A stretch of 64,000 bases of DNA from DATJGR01 sp963787045 (GCA_963787045.1 CAWBBR010000012.1:62001-126000), one strand, 5' to 3'; positions 8,568-18,880 are shown, counted from the stretch's first letter. The notes: generated by a model from the sequence alone, not told the origin. Numbers and translations: made by a program.

Positions 8568-9560
8568 ATGATTGTCAAACGAGCAGGCTACGGGGCGATC
8601 GTCGCCCTGACGTGCGGCATCAGCAGCGCCGCGTTCGCCGCAGGAACCGTCGAGGTGGACGGTTCGAGCACGGTGTATCCGATCACCGAGGCCGTTGCCG
8701 AAGAATTCCAGAAATCCGTCGGCATCCGCGTGACCGTCGGCATCTCCGGTACCGGCGGCGGCTTCAAGCGCTTCTGCCGCGGAGAGACCGACATCTCCGA
8801 TGCGTCGCGGCCCATTCTCAAGGACGAGATGGTGCTGTGCGCCCAGAACGGCGTGAAGTACGTCGAGCTGCCGATTGCGATGGACGCACTCACGGTGGTC
8901 GTCGGCAAGGCGAGCACGTGGGTCGACTACCTGACCGTCGCCGAGTTGAAGAAGATGTGGGAACCCTCGGCTCAAGGCAAAGTGACCAACTGGAAACAGA
9001 TCCGCGACGGCTTTCCCGACGCGGCGATGGCACTGACCGGTCCGGGAGCCGACTCCGGTACGTTCGACTACTTCACCGAAGCGGTGGTCGGCAAGGCGAA
9101 GTCGTCGCGCGGCGACTATCAGGCGAGCGAAGACGACAACGTGATCGTGCAGTTCGTGTCGCGCAACAAAGGCGCGCTCGGCTATTTCGGTCTGGCCTAT
9201 TACGAGGAGAACAAAGACAAGCTGACCGCGGTACCGATCAAGGCCACCGATAGCGCGCCCGCAATACTGCCGTCGGTCGCAACGGTCAATGACGGCACGT
9301 ATCAACCGCTGGCACGACCGCTCTTCATCTACGTCAGCGCGAAGTCAATGAAGCGGCCGGAAGTCAAACAGTTCGTAGACTTCTACCTCGCGCAAGGCGC
9401 CGACTTGGCCAAGGAAGTCGGCTACATCAATCTGCCCGAAGCCGAGTACGCCCAGGCGAAACAGAACTTCGCTGCAGGTAAGCTCGGCACCGGCTTCGGG
9501 GGTACGCCCGAAGTCGGCGTCAAGATCGCCGATCTGCTGGCGCGCGAAGGCAAGATGTAG
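8568..9560 (+). CDS. pstS: PstS-family phosphate-binding periplasmic protein
   Basis: 330 residues. It begins with a cleavable signal peptide (cut near AFAAG) followed directly by VEVDGSSTVYPIT, the phosphate-loop signature of PstS proteins of the SphX/PstS-like subclass, and GTGGGF and GADSGTF further on, which bind phosphate. It delivers inorganic phosphate to the PstCAB transporter. AAAGGAG lies 7 bases before the ATG at 8568. A PHO box upstream indicates phosphate control. A strong hairpin follows the stop codon. Confidence 0.93.
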   Translation: MIVKRAGYGAIVALTCGISSAAFAAGTVEVDGSSTVYPITEAVAEEFQKSVGIRVTVGISGTGGGFKRFCRGETDISDASRPILKDEMVLCAQNGVKYVELPIAMDALTVVVGKASTWVDYLTVAELKKMWEPSAQGKVTNWKQIRDGFPDAAMALTGPGADSGTFDYFTEAVVGKAKSSRGDYQASEDDNVIVQFVSRNKGALGYFGLAYYEENKDKLTAVPIKATDSAPAILPSVATVNDGTYQPLARPLFIYVSAKSMKRPEVKQFVDFYLAQGADLAKEVGYINLPEAEYAQAKQNFAAGKLGTGFGGTPEVGVKIADLLAREGKM

Positions 9561-9575
9561 TCTGGAGGTCCGGAT

Positions 9576-9602
9576 TTCGATCGGCCCGCCGGGCCGATCG
9601 AA
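9576..9602 (+). promoter_or_regulatory. Hairpin between pstS and pstC
   Basis: A perfect 12-bp inverted repeat (TTCGATCGGCCC and its complement, 3-base loop) lies 16 bases after the pstS stop. It is followed by GTTTGTG and not by a clean U run, so it is a poor full terminator. Such a hairpin can protect the pstS message from 3' decay or cause partial termination. Both would yield more binding protein than membrane subunits, as is usual for ABC uptake operons. Confidence 0.6.
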
Positions 9603-9631
9603 GTTTGTGACAGGTGCAGAAAACTCAGAAG

Positions 9632-10573
9632 ATGAAAACCTCTAGCGATCGAACGACCCGTTCCGGCGCGCTGCTGCCGCCGCCTCGTGTGCCCCAACGG
9701 CGTCGGATATTCGAGTGGTTCATCGAAGGCGCGTTGGTGCTCAGCGCACTCAGCGCAGTGTTCATTACGATCGCCATCGTGTTCGTGCTGCTCAACGAAT
9801 CTCTGGCGTTCTTCCGCCATGTCTCGATCGTCGAATTTCTGACCGATACGCAATGGACGATCATGTTCGAGGAAAAGCACTACGGCATCGCGCCGTTGCT
9901 TGCCGGAACGCTGGTGACGTCGGCAATCGGCCTCATGGTCGCGGTTCCATTGGGTACCGTCATCGCGATCTATCTCAGCGAGTTCGCACCGCACCGCGTG
10001 CGCGAATTCGTCAAACCGCTGCTCGAGTTGCTGATCGGGGTGCCGACGGTCGTGTTCGGTTACTTCGCGCTGTTGTCCGTCACTCCGATGCTGCAGAAGA
10101 TCCTTCCGGATCTGCCGGGGTTCAACATGCTCGGACCCGGTATCGTCATCGGCATCATGATCACGCCGTACATCAGTTCTCTCGCTGAAGACGCGATGCG
10201 CGCCGTGCCGATGACGCTTCGGGAAGGTGCATACGCCATGGGCGCCACCCGCTTCCGGAACGCGTTGACGGTCGTCGTTCCCGCTGCGCTGTCCGGAATC
10301 ATCGCGGCGTACGTGCTGGGCGTTTCGCGCGCCGTCGGCGAAACGATGGTCGTTGCCGTTGCGGCCGGCCAACAGCCGAACTTCACGTTGAATCCGATGG
10401 AACCGGCCGCGACGATCACGACCTTCATCGTGCAGGTCGCCCTCGGCGACCTGCCTCACGGCAGCATCGAATATCAGAGCATCTTCGCGGCCGGACTGGT
10501 GCTGATGCTCATGACGCTGGGTCTCAACGTGATCGGCCACCTGTTGCGACGACGCTATCGCGAGGTCTACTGA
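9632..10573 (+). CDS. pstC: Phosphate ABC transporter permease PstC
   Basis: 313 residues with six or so membrane helices and the MetI-type permease domain; the EAA-like loop reads EGAYAMGATRFR. It forms the inner-membrane channel with PstA. I use the ATG at 9632; an in-frame GTG at 9614 would add six residues. The stop codon overlaps the pstA start (TGATG), implying translational coupling. Confidence 0.92.
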   Translation: MKTSSDRTTRSGALLPPPRVPQRRRIFEWFIEGALVLSALSAVFITIAIVFVLLNESLAFFRHVSIVEFLTDTQWTIMFEEKHYGIAPLLAGTLVTSAIGLMVAVPLGTVIAIYLSEFAPHRVREFVKPLLELLIGVPTVVFGYFALLSVTPMLQKILPDLPGFNMLGPGIVIGIMITPYISSLAEDAMRAVPMTLREGAYAMGATRFRNALTVVVPAALSGIIAAYVLGVSRAVGETMVVAVAAGQQPNFTLNPMEPAATITTFIVQVALGDLPHGSIEYQSIFAAGLVLMLMTLGLNVIGHLLRRRYREVY

Positions 10574-11517
10574 TGGCAGCCGAACTCGCACCGTCGAATC
10601 GTATGGAGCCGCAGGCGCTACGCGCCTTGATCGGCCGCAACAAGCAGTCGGACAAGATCTTCGCCATCGTCGGCCTGTTGGCGATGCTGGTCGGGGTGTT
10701 TGCGTTGGTCTGGCTGCTCGCGGGTCTCGCGATGGACGGCGGATCGCGCATCAGCTGGCAGTTTCTGACCTCGTTTCCGTCACGTCACGCGGACAAGGCC
10801 GGCATTCTCTCCGCATGGGTCGGCACCACCCTGGTCATGCTGGTGACGACCTTCTCCGCAGTGCCCGTAGGCATCGCGGCCGGCGTCTATCTCGAGGAAT
10901 ACGCGCGCCGCAACTGGGTCACCGACATCATCGAGATCAACGTGACCAATCTTGCCGGTGTGCCGTCGATCGTCTACGGACTGCTCGCCCTCGGCCTGTT
11001 CGTCTATGGGCTGGGGTTCGGACAGAGCATTCTGTCGGCGGGTCTCACGCTCGGCCTGCTGATTCTGCCCGTCGTGATCGTTTCTACACGCGAAGCGATC
11101 CGGTCCGTTCCGGTCGCGATGCGCGAAGCGGCATACGCGCTGGGCGCCACGCGCTGGCAGACCGTACACGATCACGTACTGCCCTACTCCACCGGCGGCA
11201 TTCTGACCGGCATCATTCTGGGTCTGTCCCGCGCGATCGGCGAAACCGCGCCGATCATCACGATCGGCGCGCTGACGTTCATCGCTTTCCTGCCGCCGGC
11301 ACCGATCACGAGCGAGCCGCCCTACATCTCGTTCGACTGGTTGATGGCGCCCTTCACAGTGATGCCCATCCAGATGTTCAACTGGTTGTCGCGGCCGCAA
11401 GCCGCGTTCCTCAACAACGCCGCTGCTGCCGGCCTCATCCTTGTCGTAATGACGGTCAGCATGAACGCGCTGGCGATCTGGCTTCGGTACCGCTTCCGCA
11501 AGAAAATCAAATGGTGA
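10573..11517 (+). CDS. pstA: Phosphate ABC transporter permease PstA
   Basis: 314 residues, six membrane helices and the permease EAA loop (REAAYALGATRWQ) of PstA proteins. It pairs with PstC in the inner membrane and contacts the ATPase PstB. The start overlaps the pstC stop by one base and pstB follows after 4 bases, in the standard order pstS-C-A-B-phoU. Confidence 0.92.
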   Translation: MAAELAPSNRMEPQALRALIGRNKQSDKIFAIVGLLAMLVGVFALVWLLAGLAMDGGSRISWQFLTSFPSRHADKAGILSAWVGTTLVMLVTTFSAVPVGIAAGVYLEEYARRNWVTDIIEINVTNLAGVPSIVYGLLALGLFVYGLGFGQSILSAGLTLGLLILPVVIVSTREAIRSVPVAMREAAYALGATRWQTVHDHVLPYSTGGILTGIILGLSRAIGETAPIITIGALTFIAFLPPAPITSEPPYISFDWLMAPFTVMPIQMFNWLSRPQAAFLNNAAAAGLILVVMTVSMNALAIWLRYRFRKKIKW

Positions 11518-11521
11518 TGAA

Positions 11522-12349
<828 letters not shown>

Positions 12350-12369
12350 CGTTGCAGCGAGGACTCGAC

Positions 12370-13119
12370 ATGCCCGGCCAAGGCGGCGAATTCACAAGTC
12401 ACTTCTCGAGCCAGTTCAATCAGGAGCTCGACAACCTGCGCAGCCGCGTGCTCGCGATGGGCGGCGTGGTCGAAAAACAGATCGGCGATGCGGTCACGGC
12501 TATCGCAACCGGCAACGAGAACATGGCCCGATCGGTGATCGGCGGCGATCTGCACGTCAATCAGCTCGAGATCTATCTCGACGAAGAGTGCCGGCGGATT
12601 CTGGCGCGCCGTCAACCGGCGGCGGGCGATCTGCGCCTCGTGTTCGCGGTCATCAAGGCCGTCACCGACATCGAACGCATCGGCGACTCCGCGAAGAGCG
12701 TTGCGCGGATGGCGATCAAGCTGGTCGAGGCGAAACCAACCGGCACGGTGCCGAGCCTGCAGCACCTCGGCGCACTCGTTCGGGAGATGGTGCACAACGC
12801 GATCGGTGCATTCGCCGCAATGGACGTGAACGTCGCGCTGGAAGTGGAGCGCGCCGACATCGCGGCCGACGCCGAATACCGCACGGTGATGCGCACATTG
12901 ACGACGCGCATGACCGAAGACCCGAAAGCGATCGACTGGTCGCTGAATCTGATCATGGCCGCGCGAGCGCTGGAACGCGCCGGCGATCACGCGAAGAACA
13001 TCTCCGAATACCTGATCTACCTCGTGCAGGGCAAAGACGTGCGCCACGTCAGCATCGAAGACCGCGAACGGCAGGTGCAGGACCGCGCGGCGCAGAACAC
13101 TCCGCAACGCAACGACTGA
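12370..13119 (+). CDS. phoU: Phosphate-signalling protein PhoU
   Basis: 249 residues forming two three-helix PhoU repeats, each with the E/DxxxD-type metal-binding acidic pattern (ITDIERIGDSA-like in the first, ALERAGDHAKN in the second). PhoU links the Pst transporter to the PhoR/PhoB kinase pair and holds the regulon off when phosphate is plentiful. The ATG at 12370 is 20 bases after pstB; a TTG at 12352 is in frame. phoB and phoR are not in this window. Confidence 0.93.
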   Translation: MPGQGGEFTSHFSSQFNQELDNLRSRVLAMGGVVEKQIGDAVTAIATGNENMARSVIGGDLHVNQLEIYLDEECRRILARRQPAAGDLRLVFAVIKAVTDIERIGDSAKSVARMAIKLVEAKPTGTVPSLQHLGALVREMVHNAIGAFAAMDVNVALEVERADIAADAEYRTVMRTLTTRMTEDPKAIDWSLNLIMAARALERAGDHAKNISEYLIYLVQGKDVRHVSIEDRERQVQDRAAQNTPQRND

Positions 13120-13200
13120 CACCGCGGGCCGACTGGACGCCGTCACGCCATTACCTGTGGCGTCATGGATTTCGACCGCGCGCTGCCATAAGGTCGGCGC

Positions 13201-14011
13201 ATGGCCACATCCACCTCGCGAGCGGTACCCACCATCGGCAATCACCTGCGCGACTGGCGACAACGGCGTCGTTTGAGTCAACTCGATCTCGCGTGCGAAG
13301 CGAACATCTCGCCGCGCCACTTGAGCTTCGTCGAGACCGGCCGATCGATGCCGAGCCGCGACATGATCCTTCACCTCGCCGAACAACTGCAGATTCCCGT
13401 GCGCGAACGCAACGTTCTGCTCGTCGCGGCCGGATACGCACCGGTGTTCGTCGAACGTTCGCTCGACGACCCGGCGCTGGCCGCGATGCGCGGTGCGATC
13501 GACCTCGTGCTGGAAGGCCACAAGCCGTATCCGGCATTCGCGATCAATCGGCACTGGCAGATCGTGTCGTCGAACGGCGCGTTGCCGCAGCTGTACGAGG
13601 GTGTTGCACCGAATCTTCTCGAAAGGCCCGTCAACGCGATGCGCCTCAGCCTGCATCCGGACGGATTGGCGCCGCGCATCACCAATCTGCCGGAATGGCG
13701 CGCGCACCTGTTCGACCGGTTGCGCCAACAGATCGACTTGACCGCGGATCCCGGCCTGGTCGAACTGATGGAAGAGCTCATGTCGTATCCCGGAAGCTCG
13801 AAGCACGACAAAGCGCACTCCGCACCACTACTCCGGCGTGATCGTGCCGTTTCGTATCGCGACGTCAGGCGGTGAACTGTCGTTCTTCAGCACCACGATG
13901 ATCTTCGGCACGCCGGTGGACATCACGCTCGCGGAACTCGCCGTCGAATCATTCTTTCCTGCAGACGCCGTCACTATCGAACGCGTGCAGCGGCTCGCCG
14001 CCGCGCAATAG
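13201..14011 (+). CDS. XRE-family regulator with MmyB-like ligand domain (frameshifted)
   Basis: Residues 10-70 form an XRE helix-turn-helix (LRDWRQRRRLSQLDLA, then ISPRHLSFVETGRS). The rest resembles the MmyB-like domain, which is thought to bind fatty-acyl ligands. One extra base around 13812-13825 ends the frame early at 13875. The correct continuation (YSGVIVPFRIA, then GGELSFFSTTMIFGTP) runs in the next frame to a TAG at 14011. The span is 3n+1 bases, matching a single insertion; corrected length is about 269 residues. It probably controls a nearby oxidoreductase or hydrolase gene, but no target can be named. Confidence 0.78.
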
Positions 14012-14097
14012 TTCGTTTCCCTTACGTCCGACGTAATCGACTCGCCGTAAAGGCGTGCGCACGATGTACCTGCACACTCAAAACGCGGGACCACATC

Positions 14098-15036
14098 GTG
14101 AACCGTCGCGACCTTCTTATGACCACGGGCCTGATGACCGCCGGCGCAGGCATCGCGCTGACGATCGCCGCAAACGAAACACGCGCAACCACCACCGCAT
14201 CGCAATCACCGACGAGGTTCGACATGCAGACGATCAAAACCAATGACGGAACGCGCCTCTACATCAAGGAATGGGGCAGCGGCGCGCCCGTGGTCTTCGT
14301 GCACAGCTGGGCGCTGAACGGCGACATGTGGCAGTACCAGACGGCCGAGTTCGCCGAGCGCGGCCTGCGCTGCATCACCTTCGATCGACGCGGCCACGGT
14401 CGCAGCGATCAGCCGAGCAACGGCTACGACACCGACACGCTCGCTGACGACCTCGCAATGGTGATGGATTCGCTCGATGTTTCGAACGCGACGTTGATCG
14501 GCCACTCGATGGGCTGCGGCGAGATCGTTCGCTATCTCACGCGCCACGGCGCCAAACGCGTCGCGCGCATCGTGCTGCTGGCGCCGACCACGCCATTTCT
14601 GAAGCAGACTCCAGACAATCCGGAAGGCATTCCGGCGCAGGCATTCGAAGCGGTTCGCGCCACGTGGATCGCCGATTTCCCGAAATGGATCGCCGACAAC
14701 ACGCGCGCCGTTCTTCACGAAGGACACGTCGCGCGCGATGCAGGTCTGGGGCGACATCGATGATGGAGCAGATGTCATTGCCGATCGCGATCGCGTGCAA
14801 TCGCTCGATGGTCGACACCGACTTCCGCGCCGATCTGCGTGACCGTCACGACGCCGACGCTGCTGATCCACGGCGACGCCGACGCGTCGGCGCCGCTGCC
14901 GCTGACCGGCGCGAAAGACCGCGAAGTTGATGCCGCAACTGCGACGTTCAAGATTTACGAAGGCGCGCCGCACGGTCTGTTCCTGACGCACAAGCAACGG
15001 TTGAATGCCGACATTCTGCAGTTCATCGGAGCGTGA
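14098..15036 (+). pseudogene. Alpha/beta hydrolase (chloroperoxidase-like) with several frameshifts
   Basis: Starts at a GTG with a twin-arginine-like leader (NRRDLL). The alpha/beta hydrolase fold follows: oxyanion HSW, DRRGHGRSD, nucleophile elbow GHSMGCGE, and late HGDADASAP and GAPHGLF segments carrying the acid and base. The frame is broken at about 14710, 14759 and 14838 (each one extra base), then by a +1/-1 pair near 14915 and 14940. All pieces match the same family when joined, and there are no internal stops otherwise. It resembles cofactor-free haloperoxidases/esterases. It may be intact in the cell and damaged only by sequencing error. Confidence 0.7.
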
Positions 15037-15038
15037 CG

Positions 15039-15359
15039 ATGGCCGACAGCCGACCTCGTGTTCTACGTGCAGCTCGAGGTGAAGCCGGACCGCATCGACG
15101 AGTGGCGGCGCGCGGTCGACGACGTCATCGAGCGCATGTCGGCGGAAGACGCGTTCGTGGCATGCTATCTCCATCGCGACGCGCACGACGCATGTCTGTT
15201 CACGTTGTACGAGCGCTGGCGCGAACCGAGCGTCGAGGCATTCCTGGCGAATCAGATGAAGCCGTACGAATGGCTTACGACGCGAAGTTGCCTGATCTGC
15301 TGCAGCGGCCGCGCGAGGCGGCGCTTCTGAAACCGTTGGGCGAGTGGCATGAGGAGTAA
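15039..15359 (+). CDS. Antibiotic-biosynthesis-monooxygenase-like (ABM) small protein (frameshifted)
   Basis: A protein of about 106 residues with the ferredoxin-like ABM fold (FYVQLEVKPDRIDEW, then FTLYERWREPSVEAFLANQMK, then YDAKLPDLL). Family members include quinol monooxygenases and heme-degrading enzymes. There is one extra base near 15051, just after the start, and one missing base near 15269; the two cancel in length. The stop codon TAA lies in the GAGGAG ribosome site of the following thioesterase, so the two are probably translated together. Confidence 0.68.
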   Translation: MADSRPRVLRAARGEAGPHRRVAARGRRRHRAHVGGRRVRGMLSPSRRARRMSVHVVRALARTERRGIPGESDEAVRMAYDAKLPDLLQRPREAALLKPLGEWHEE

Positions 15360-15362
15360 TCG

Positions 15363-15767
15363 ATGAGATCAGCTCACGACATCCAGCAACTGTTCGAACC
15401 GATGCTGCCCGGTCTGCTGGGTATCGAGTTCACGGAGGTCACGCAGGAACGCGTCACCGCCACCATGAAGGTGCGTCCCGAACTGTGTACCACGGGCGGC
15501 ATCCTGCACGGCGGCTCGATCATGGCGTTCGCCGATACGCTGGGCGCAGTGGGCACATCTCTGAATCTCGAAGCGGGCTCCGGCACGACCACGGTCGAAT
15601 CGAGCACGAAGTTCCTCGCTTCTGCGCCGGTCGGCACGACCGTAAGTGCGGAATGCACGCCGTTTCATCGCGGCCGTACGACGATGGTGTGGCAAACGCA
15701 GATCCGAAACGAAGCAGGCAAGTTGTGCGCGGTTGTCACGCAGACGCAATTGGTGTTGAAGCGCTGA
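15363..15767 (+). CDS. PaaI-family hotdog-fold thioesterase
   Basis: 134 residues with the hotdog thioesterase pattern HGGSIMAFADTLGA (substrate-binding HGG and the catalytic Asp of the long helix) and the strand FLASAPVGTTV. Such enzymes hydrolyse aromatic or short acyl-CoA thioesters in the cytoplasm. GAGGAG lies 6 bases before the ATG and overlaps the end of the upstream gene. Confidence 0.86.
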   Translation: MRSAHDIQQLFEPMLPGLLGIEFTEVTQERVTATMKVRPELCTTGGILHGGSIMAFADTLGAVGTSLNLEAGSGTTTVESSTKFLASAPVGTTVSAECTPFHRGRTTMVWQTQIRNEAGKLCAVVTQTQLVLKR

Positions 15768-15812
15768 GAAAGACGGTGCTATATCGCGTCACACGACACA
15801 AGGAAACCGACG

Positions 15813-16052
15813 ATGAAACGTTCCATCTGCCTGCTGGCCCTCTTCGCGTTGGCGGCGGCGCCGTCGAGCTATGCCGAACAAGGGAACATGCAGGCGGCGC
15901 TTGCGAGTCTCAAGGATGCTCAGGCGTCGTTGCTGAAGGTGTCTAACGACAAGGGCGGCCACACGCAGAACGCACTGCAACTGGTCCAGCAGGCGATCGC
16001 AGAAGTGAAGGCCGGCATGCAGTACCAGAAGCAGAATCCGAAGAAGGATTAG
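15813..16052 (+). CDS. Small periplasmic protein, unknown function
   Basis: 79 residues. A clear signal peptide (KRSICLLALFALAAA, cleavage after YAEQ or nearby) precedes a short helical domain rich in Ala, Gln and Lys that ends in a charged tail. I do not recognise the family. The helical, Gln/Lys-rich composition resembles small periplasmic helical-hairpin proteins. AAGGAAA precedes the ATG. The phytochelatin-synthase gene follows 21 bases downstream and may be co-transcribed. Confidence 0.7.
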   Translation: MKRSICLLALFALAAAPSSYAEQGNMQAALASLKDAQASLLKVSNDKGGHTQNALQLVQQAIAEVKAGMQYQKQNPKKD

Positions 16053-16073
16053 CGCACCTCAGCTGAGGTCTGA

Positions 16074-16778
16074 ATGCGACGCCTGAGGCGGCCGGCATGG
16101 GCCGTTGGCGGAAGCATCATTGCAGTGTCGCTGTTCGCCTGCGCGATCTGGGCGGCGGCATTTCGCGCACCGTCGGTGGATATTCGTCCGATACCGGCGC
16201 GTCTCATTGCTGCGAACTCGATCGCCGGCGAACAACTGCTCTCGAACAATCCGTTCACCGCGGACTACGACGACCTGAGCCGATCTTTCGAGTCGCAATC
16301 GCGAGCCGCATACTGCGGCGTGGCGAGTTCGGTCATCGTGCTCAACGCGCTGCGCCACGGCGCGGCTTTGACCCAGTCCAGCGTCTTCCCGAATACATCG
16401 ACCGAACTGCGCACGACCTTCGGCGGAATGACACTCGCACAACTCGCCGAGCTCCTGCGCGCAAACGGCGCGAACGCCACCGTGACGTACGCATCGGACT
16501 CGAACATCGACGCGTTCCGCGCGACTGTGCGGCAGAACCTGCAGACATCCGGCGACTTCATGCTCGTCAACTACGAACGCGCCGCGCTCGGCCAGAACAA
16601 ATCGGGCCACATCTCGCCGCTTGCCGCCTACGACGAGCAAACGGACCGGCTGCTGATTCTCGACGTGGCCACCTACAAGTACCCGTCGGTATGGGTCGCT
16701 ACCGCCGACCTCTGGAACGCGATGAACACCGTCGACCCTGCATCCAATCGAACCCGCGGCTTCGTCACGGTCCGGTGA
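16074..16778 (+). CDS. Phytochelatin synthase-family cysteine protease
   Basis: 234 residues. An N-terminal membrane or signal segment (residues 8-30) is followed by the phytochelatin synthase domain. The papain-like triad is complete: C81 in YCGVAS, H179 in SGHISPLAAYD and D197 in LILDVATYKYP. Bacterial members cleave glutathione to gamma-Glu-Cys (releasing Gly) and often lack the polymerising activity of plant enzymes. The leader suggests a periplasmic location. It may serve in metal or thiol detoxification; the neighbours do not settle this. Confidence 0.85.
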   Translation: MRRLRRPAWAVGGSIIAVSLFACAIWAAAFRAPSVDIRPIPARLIAANSIAGEQLLSNNPFTADYDDLSRSFESQSRAAYCGVASSVIVLNALRHGAALTQSSVFPNTSTELRTTFGGMTLAQLAELLRANGANATVTYASDSNIDAFRATVRQNLQTSGDFMLVNYERAALGQNKSGHISPLAAYDEQTDRLLILDVATYKYPSVWVATADLWNAMNTVDPASNRTRGFVTVR

Positions 16779-16846
16779 AGGCCCGCCGAATTGCCCGCAA
16801 AATTTGAATGCGTTATAAGATCGGAAAGCCAGAATCCGACATCGCC

Positions 16847-18001
16847 ATGACCGACAGCTACGTTCTAGAGATCCCCGAACAACTGACCATCGAGCCCTCT
16901 ACCAAACGCGTGCCGCAGGCGGCTCGGTCGCCGTGGCCGACAGGCACCGTGATCGTCTCAGCCGACAGTCATCTCATCGAACAGGACTACTGGCACGCCG
17001 GTTTTCCGGAGCACAAGAAAGAGCAGGCGCCGCGGATGGTGTTCGAGAACGGCCGCTTCGATTTCAGCATCGGCGAAAAATCGATGACGCCGCCGGAGAT
17101 CGCGGACTTCCTGTGTCGCTCGATGGAATGCACGCCGGGTCTGAACGACGTACCGGCGCGTTTGAAAGACCTCGACGTCGAAGGCGTGGAGAAGGAACTG
17201 ATCTTCCCGCAACGCCTGTTCGGCCTGTTCATGTTCGGCGAGATGCAGAATCGCGAAGAGGTGTTCGGTCTCTACAACGAGGGCATCGCGCGGCGTTGCG
17301 CCGAAGCACCGGGCCGGCTGTATCCGGTGATGGTGCCGAACTACTGGGACATGTCGAAAGCGAAGGAGTCGGTCGAACGCTGCAAGACACTCGGTGCGCG
17401 CGGCCTCATGGTGCCGCTGAAGCCCGGCAAAGACGTCGACGGCAAGACCATCCACTACAACCACGGCCGGATGGATCCGTTGTACGAGGCGATCGCAGAC
17501 AGCGGCATCCCGCTGATCTTCCACATCGGCGAAGCCATTCCGTCGGCGATGCCGGGCGCAGCCGGCATCGGCGTGGTGACGCAGATGCAAGGGTTTCGGC
17601 TGCAATGGTCTCAGCTGACGTTCGGCGGCGTGTTCGACCGCTTCCCGGCGTTGAAGGCCGTTTTCGTGGAAGGTGGTCTTGCATGGATCGCCAGCATGCT
17701 GCACGACGCCGACATGGTCGCCACGCACTTCAAAGACGCGCTGAATCCGAAGCTCGCGCATCCGCCGAGCTGGTACTGGAAACACCACTGCTACGCGACG
17801 TTCATGACCGATCCGGTGGGGCTGTCGCTGCTCGACCGGATCGGACCGGAAACATGCTTGTGGTCATCGGACTATCCGCACACCGAGAGCACGTTCGGCT
17901 ACACGCGCAGTTCGATCCAGGCGGTGTTCGACGCAACCAGCGTGGAGAACGCGCAGAAGATCGTCGGCAAGACCGCGCTCGCGCTGTTCAGGATGGCTTG
18001 A
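16847..18001 (+). CDS. Amidohydrolase-2 family metal-dependent hydrolase
   Basis: About 384 residues. It starts the domain with VSADSHLIE (metal-binding D-x-H) and has IFHIGEA and SSDYPHTES near the C-terminus, the histidine and aspartate ligands of the ACMSD-like amidohydrolase_2 TIM barrel. Family members decarboxylate or hydrolyse ring-cleavage products. The ATG at 16847 gives the family-like N-terminus; another at 16808 is in frame. An EthD protein lies convergent 3 bases downstream, which is common in aromatic or terpenoid catabolic clusters. Confidence 0.83.
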   Translation: MTDSYVLEIPEQLTIEPSTKRVPQAARSPWPTGTVIVSADSHLIEQDYWHAGFPEHKKEQAPRMVFENGRFDFSIGEKSMTPPEIADFLCRSMECTPGLNDVPARLKDLDVEGVEKELIFPQRLFGLFMFGEMQNREEVFGLYNEGIARRCAEAPGRLYPVMVPNYWDMSKAKESVERCKTLGARGLMVPLKPGKDVDGKTIHYNHGRMDPLYEAIADSGIPLIFHIGEAIPSAMPGAAGIGVVTQMQGFRLQWSQLTFGGVFDRFPALKAVFVEGGLAWIASMLHDADMVATHFKDALNPKLAHPPSWYWKHHCYATFMTDPVGLSLLDRIGPETCLWSSDYPHTESTFGYTRSSIQAVFDATSVENAQKIVGKTALALFRMA

Positions 18002-18004
18002 CGC

Positions 18005-18757
18005 TCACGGAATCCCGATCATTTCCGTACGGCCGCGCAGCGCCAGCGTGGCCTCGCCGTCGACCCACTGCTCCATGCCGTCGGGCTTGATCGTCTCCCG
18101 ATAGCGTTTCCACCCTGAAGGGTCCGCGAAGTACAGCTCCGCCATGCCGGCATACGGTTCGTTCGCCGGATCGATGGAGTGGCTCACCACGTAGCGGAAT
18201 CCGTCGACTTTCCGCATCACGTCGGCGACGTTCGGCACGTGCACGTTCAGCCAGTGCTCGAACAGCTGCTCGAACGGCGTGGCCGGTTTGGCCTTCACCA
18301 GAAACGTCATTTTGAAGAAGCCCGAGCGCGTACACGGAAACGGCGCATTGAGCGTCAACGGTTCCACCGGTAGATGCTCCGAACCATCGATGACGACGTA
18401 TTCCTTCGTGGCCCAACCGACATACGGCTGCGCCTTTTCCTGAAACGAATCGCGCGGCGTGGTGCCGGTGGGTGTCTTCGGCTTCGGTAGCGCCTGATCC
18501 CACCACAGCTGTGCCACGCCGTCCCACGGATGCTCGCCGTCGGCATTCGCGTCGAACAACGTCGCGATGTAGCGGCGCGCATGCAAACGACCGGACGCCG
18601 CCGCGTCGTGCTGCGACTTGATCACCAACGGCATGTGATTGGCGAACCAGTGCACGAGCAATTCCTCGCGCGTGGCGGCATCGCGCCGCTTGATCAGGTA
18701 CATCATCTTCGCGCCGGTTGTCGCCTGCGGCGCCTGACTGGACTTGCGTTTGGCCAC
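18005..18757 (-). CDS. EthD-domain protein (tandem)
   Basis: 250 residues with two dimeric alpha-beta-barrel EthD-like modules: one from MMYLIKRRDAATREE with HWFANHMPLV, and a second from FKMTFLVKAKPATP with HWLNVHVPNV. EthD domains accompany P450 ether-degradation systems and other catabolic enzymes; their exact role is often unclear. The gene faces the amidohydrolase across a 3-base gap. Confidence 0.8.
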   Translation of the reverse strand: MAKRKSSQAPQATTGAKMMYLIKRRDAATREELLVHWFANHMPLVIKSQHDAAASGRLHARRYIATLFDANADGEHPWDGVAQLWWDQALPKPKTPTGTTPRDSFQEKAQPYVGWATKEYVVIDGSEHLPVEPLTLNAPFPCTRSGFFKMTFLVKAKPATPFEQLFEHWLNVHVPNVADVMRKVDGFRYVVSHSIDPANEPYAGMAELYFADPSGWKRYRETIKPDGMEQWVDGEATLALRGRTEMIGIP

Positions 18758-18880
18758 TTCGCACCTCCCGTTTCAACTGTGAGACCGATGCGCCGTTTTG
18801 CCGACGATCGGTGCTGTGGCAGTCTAACTCTGAAATCACGAGGAGCCGTCTGTGAACAGAGTCCGGCACTTCGGTCACCC

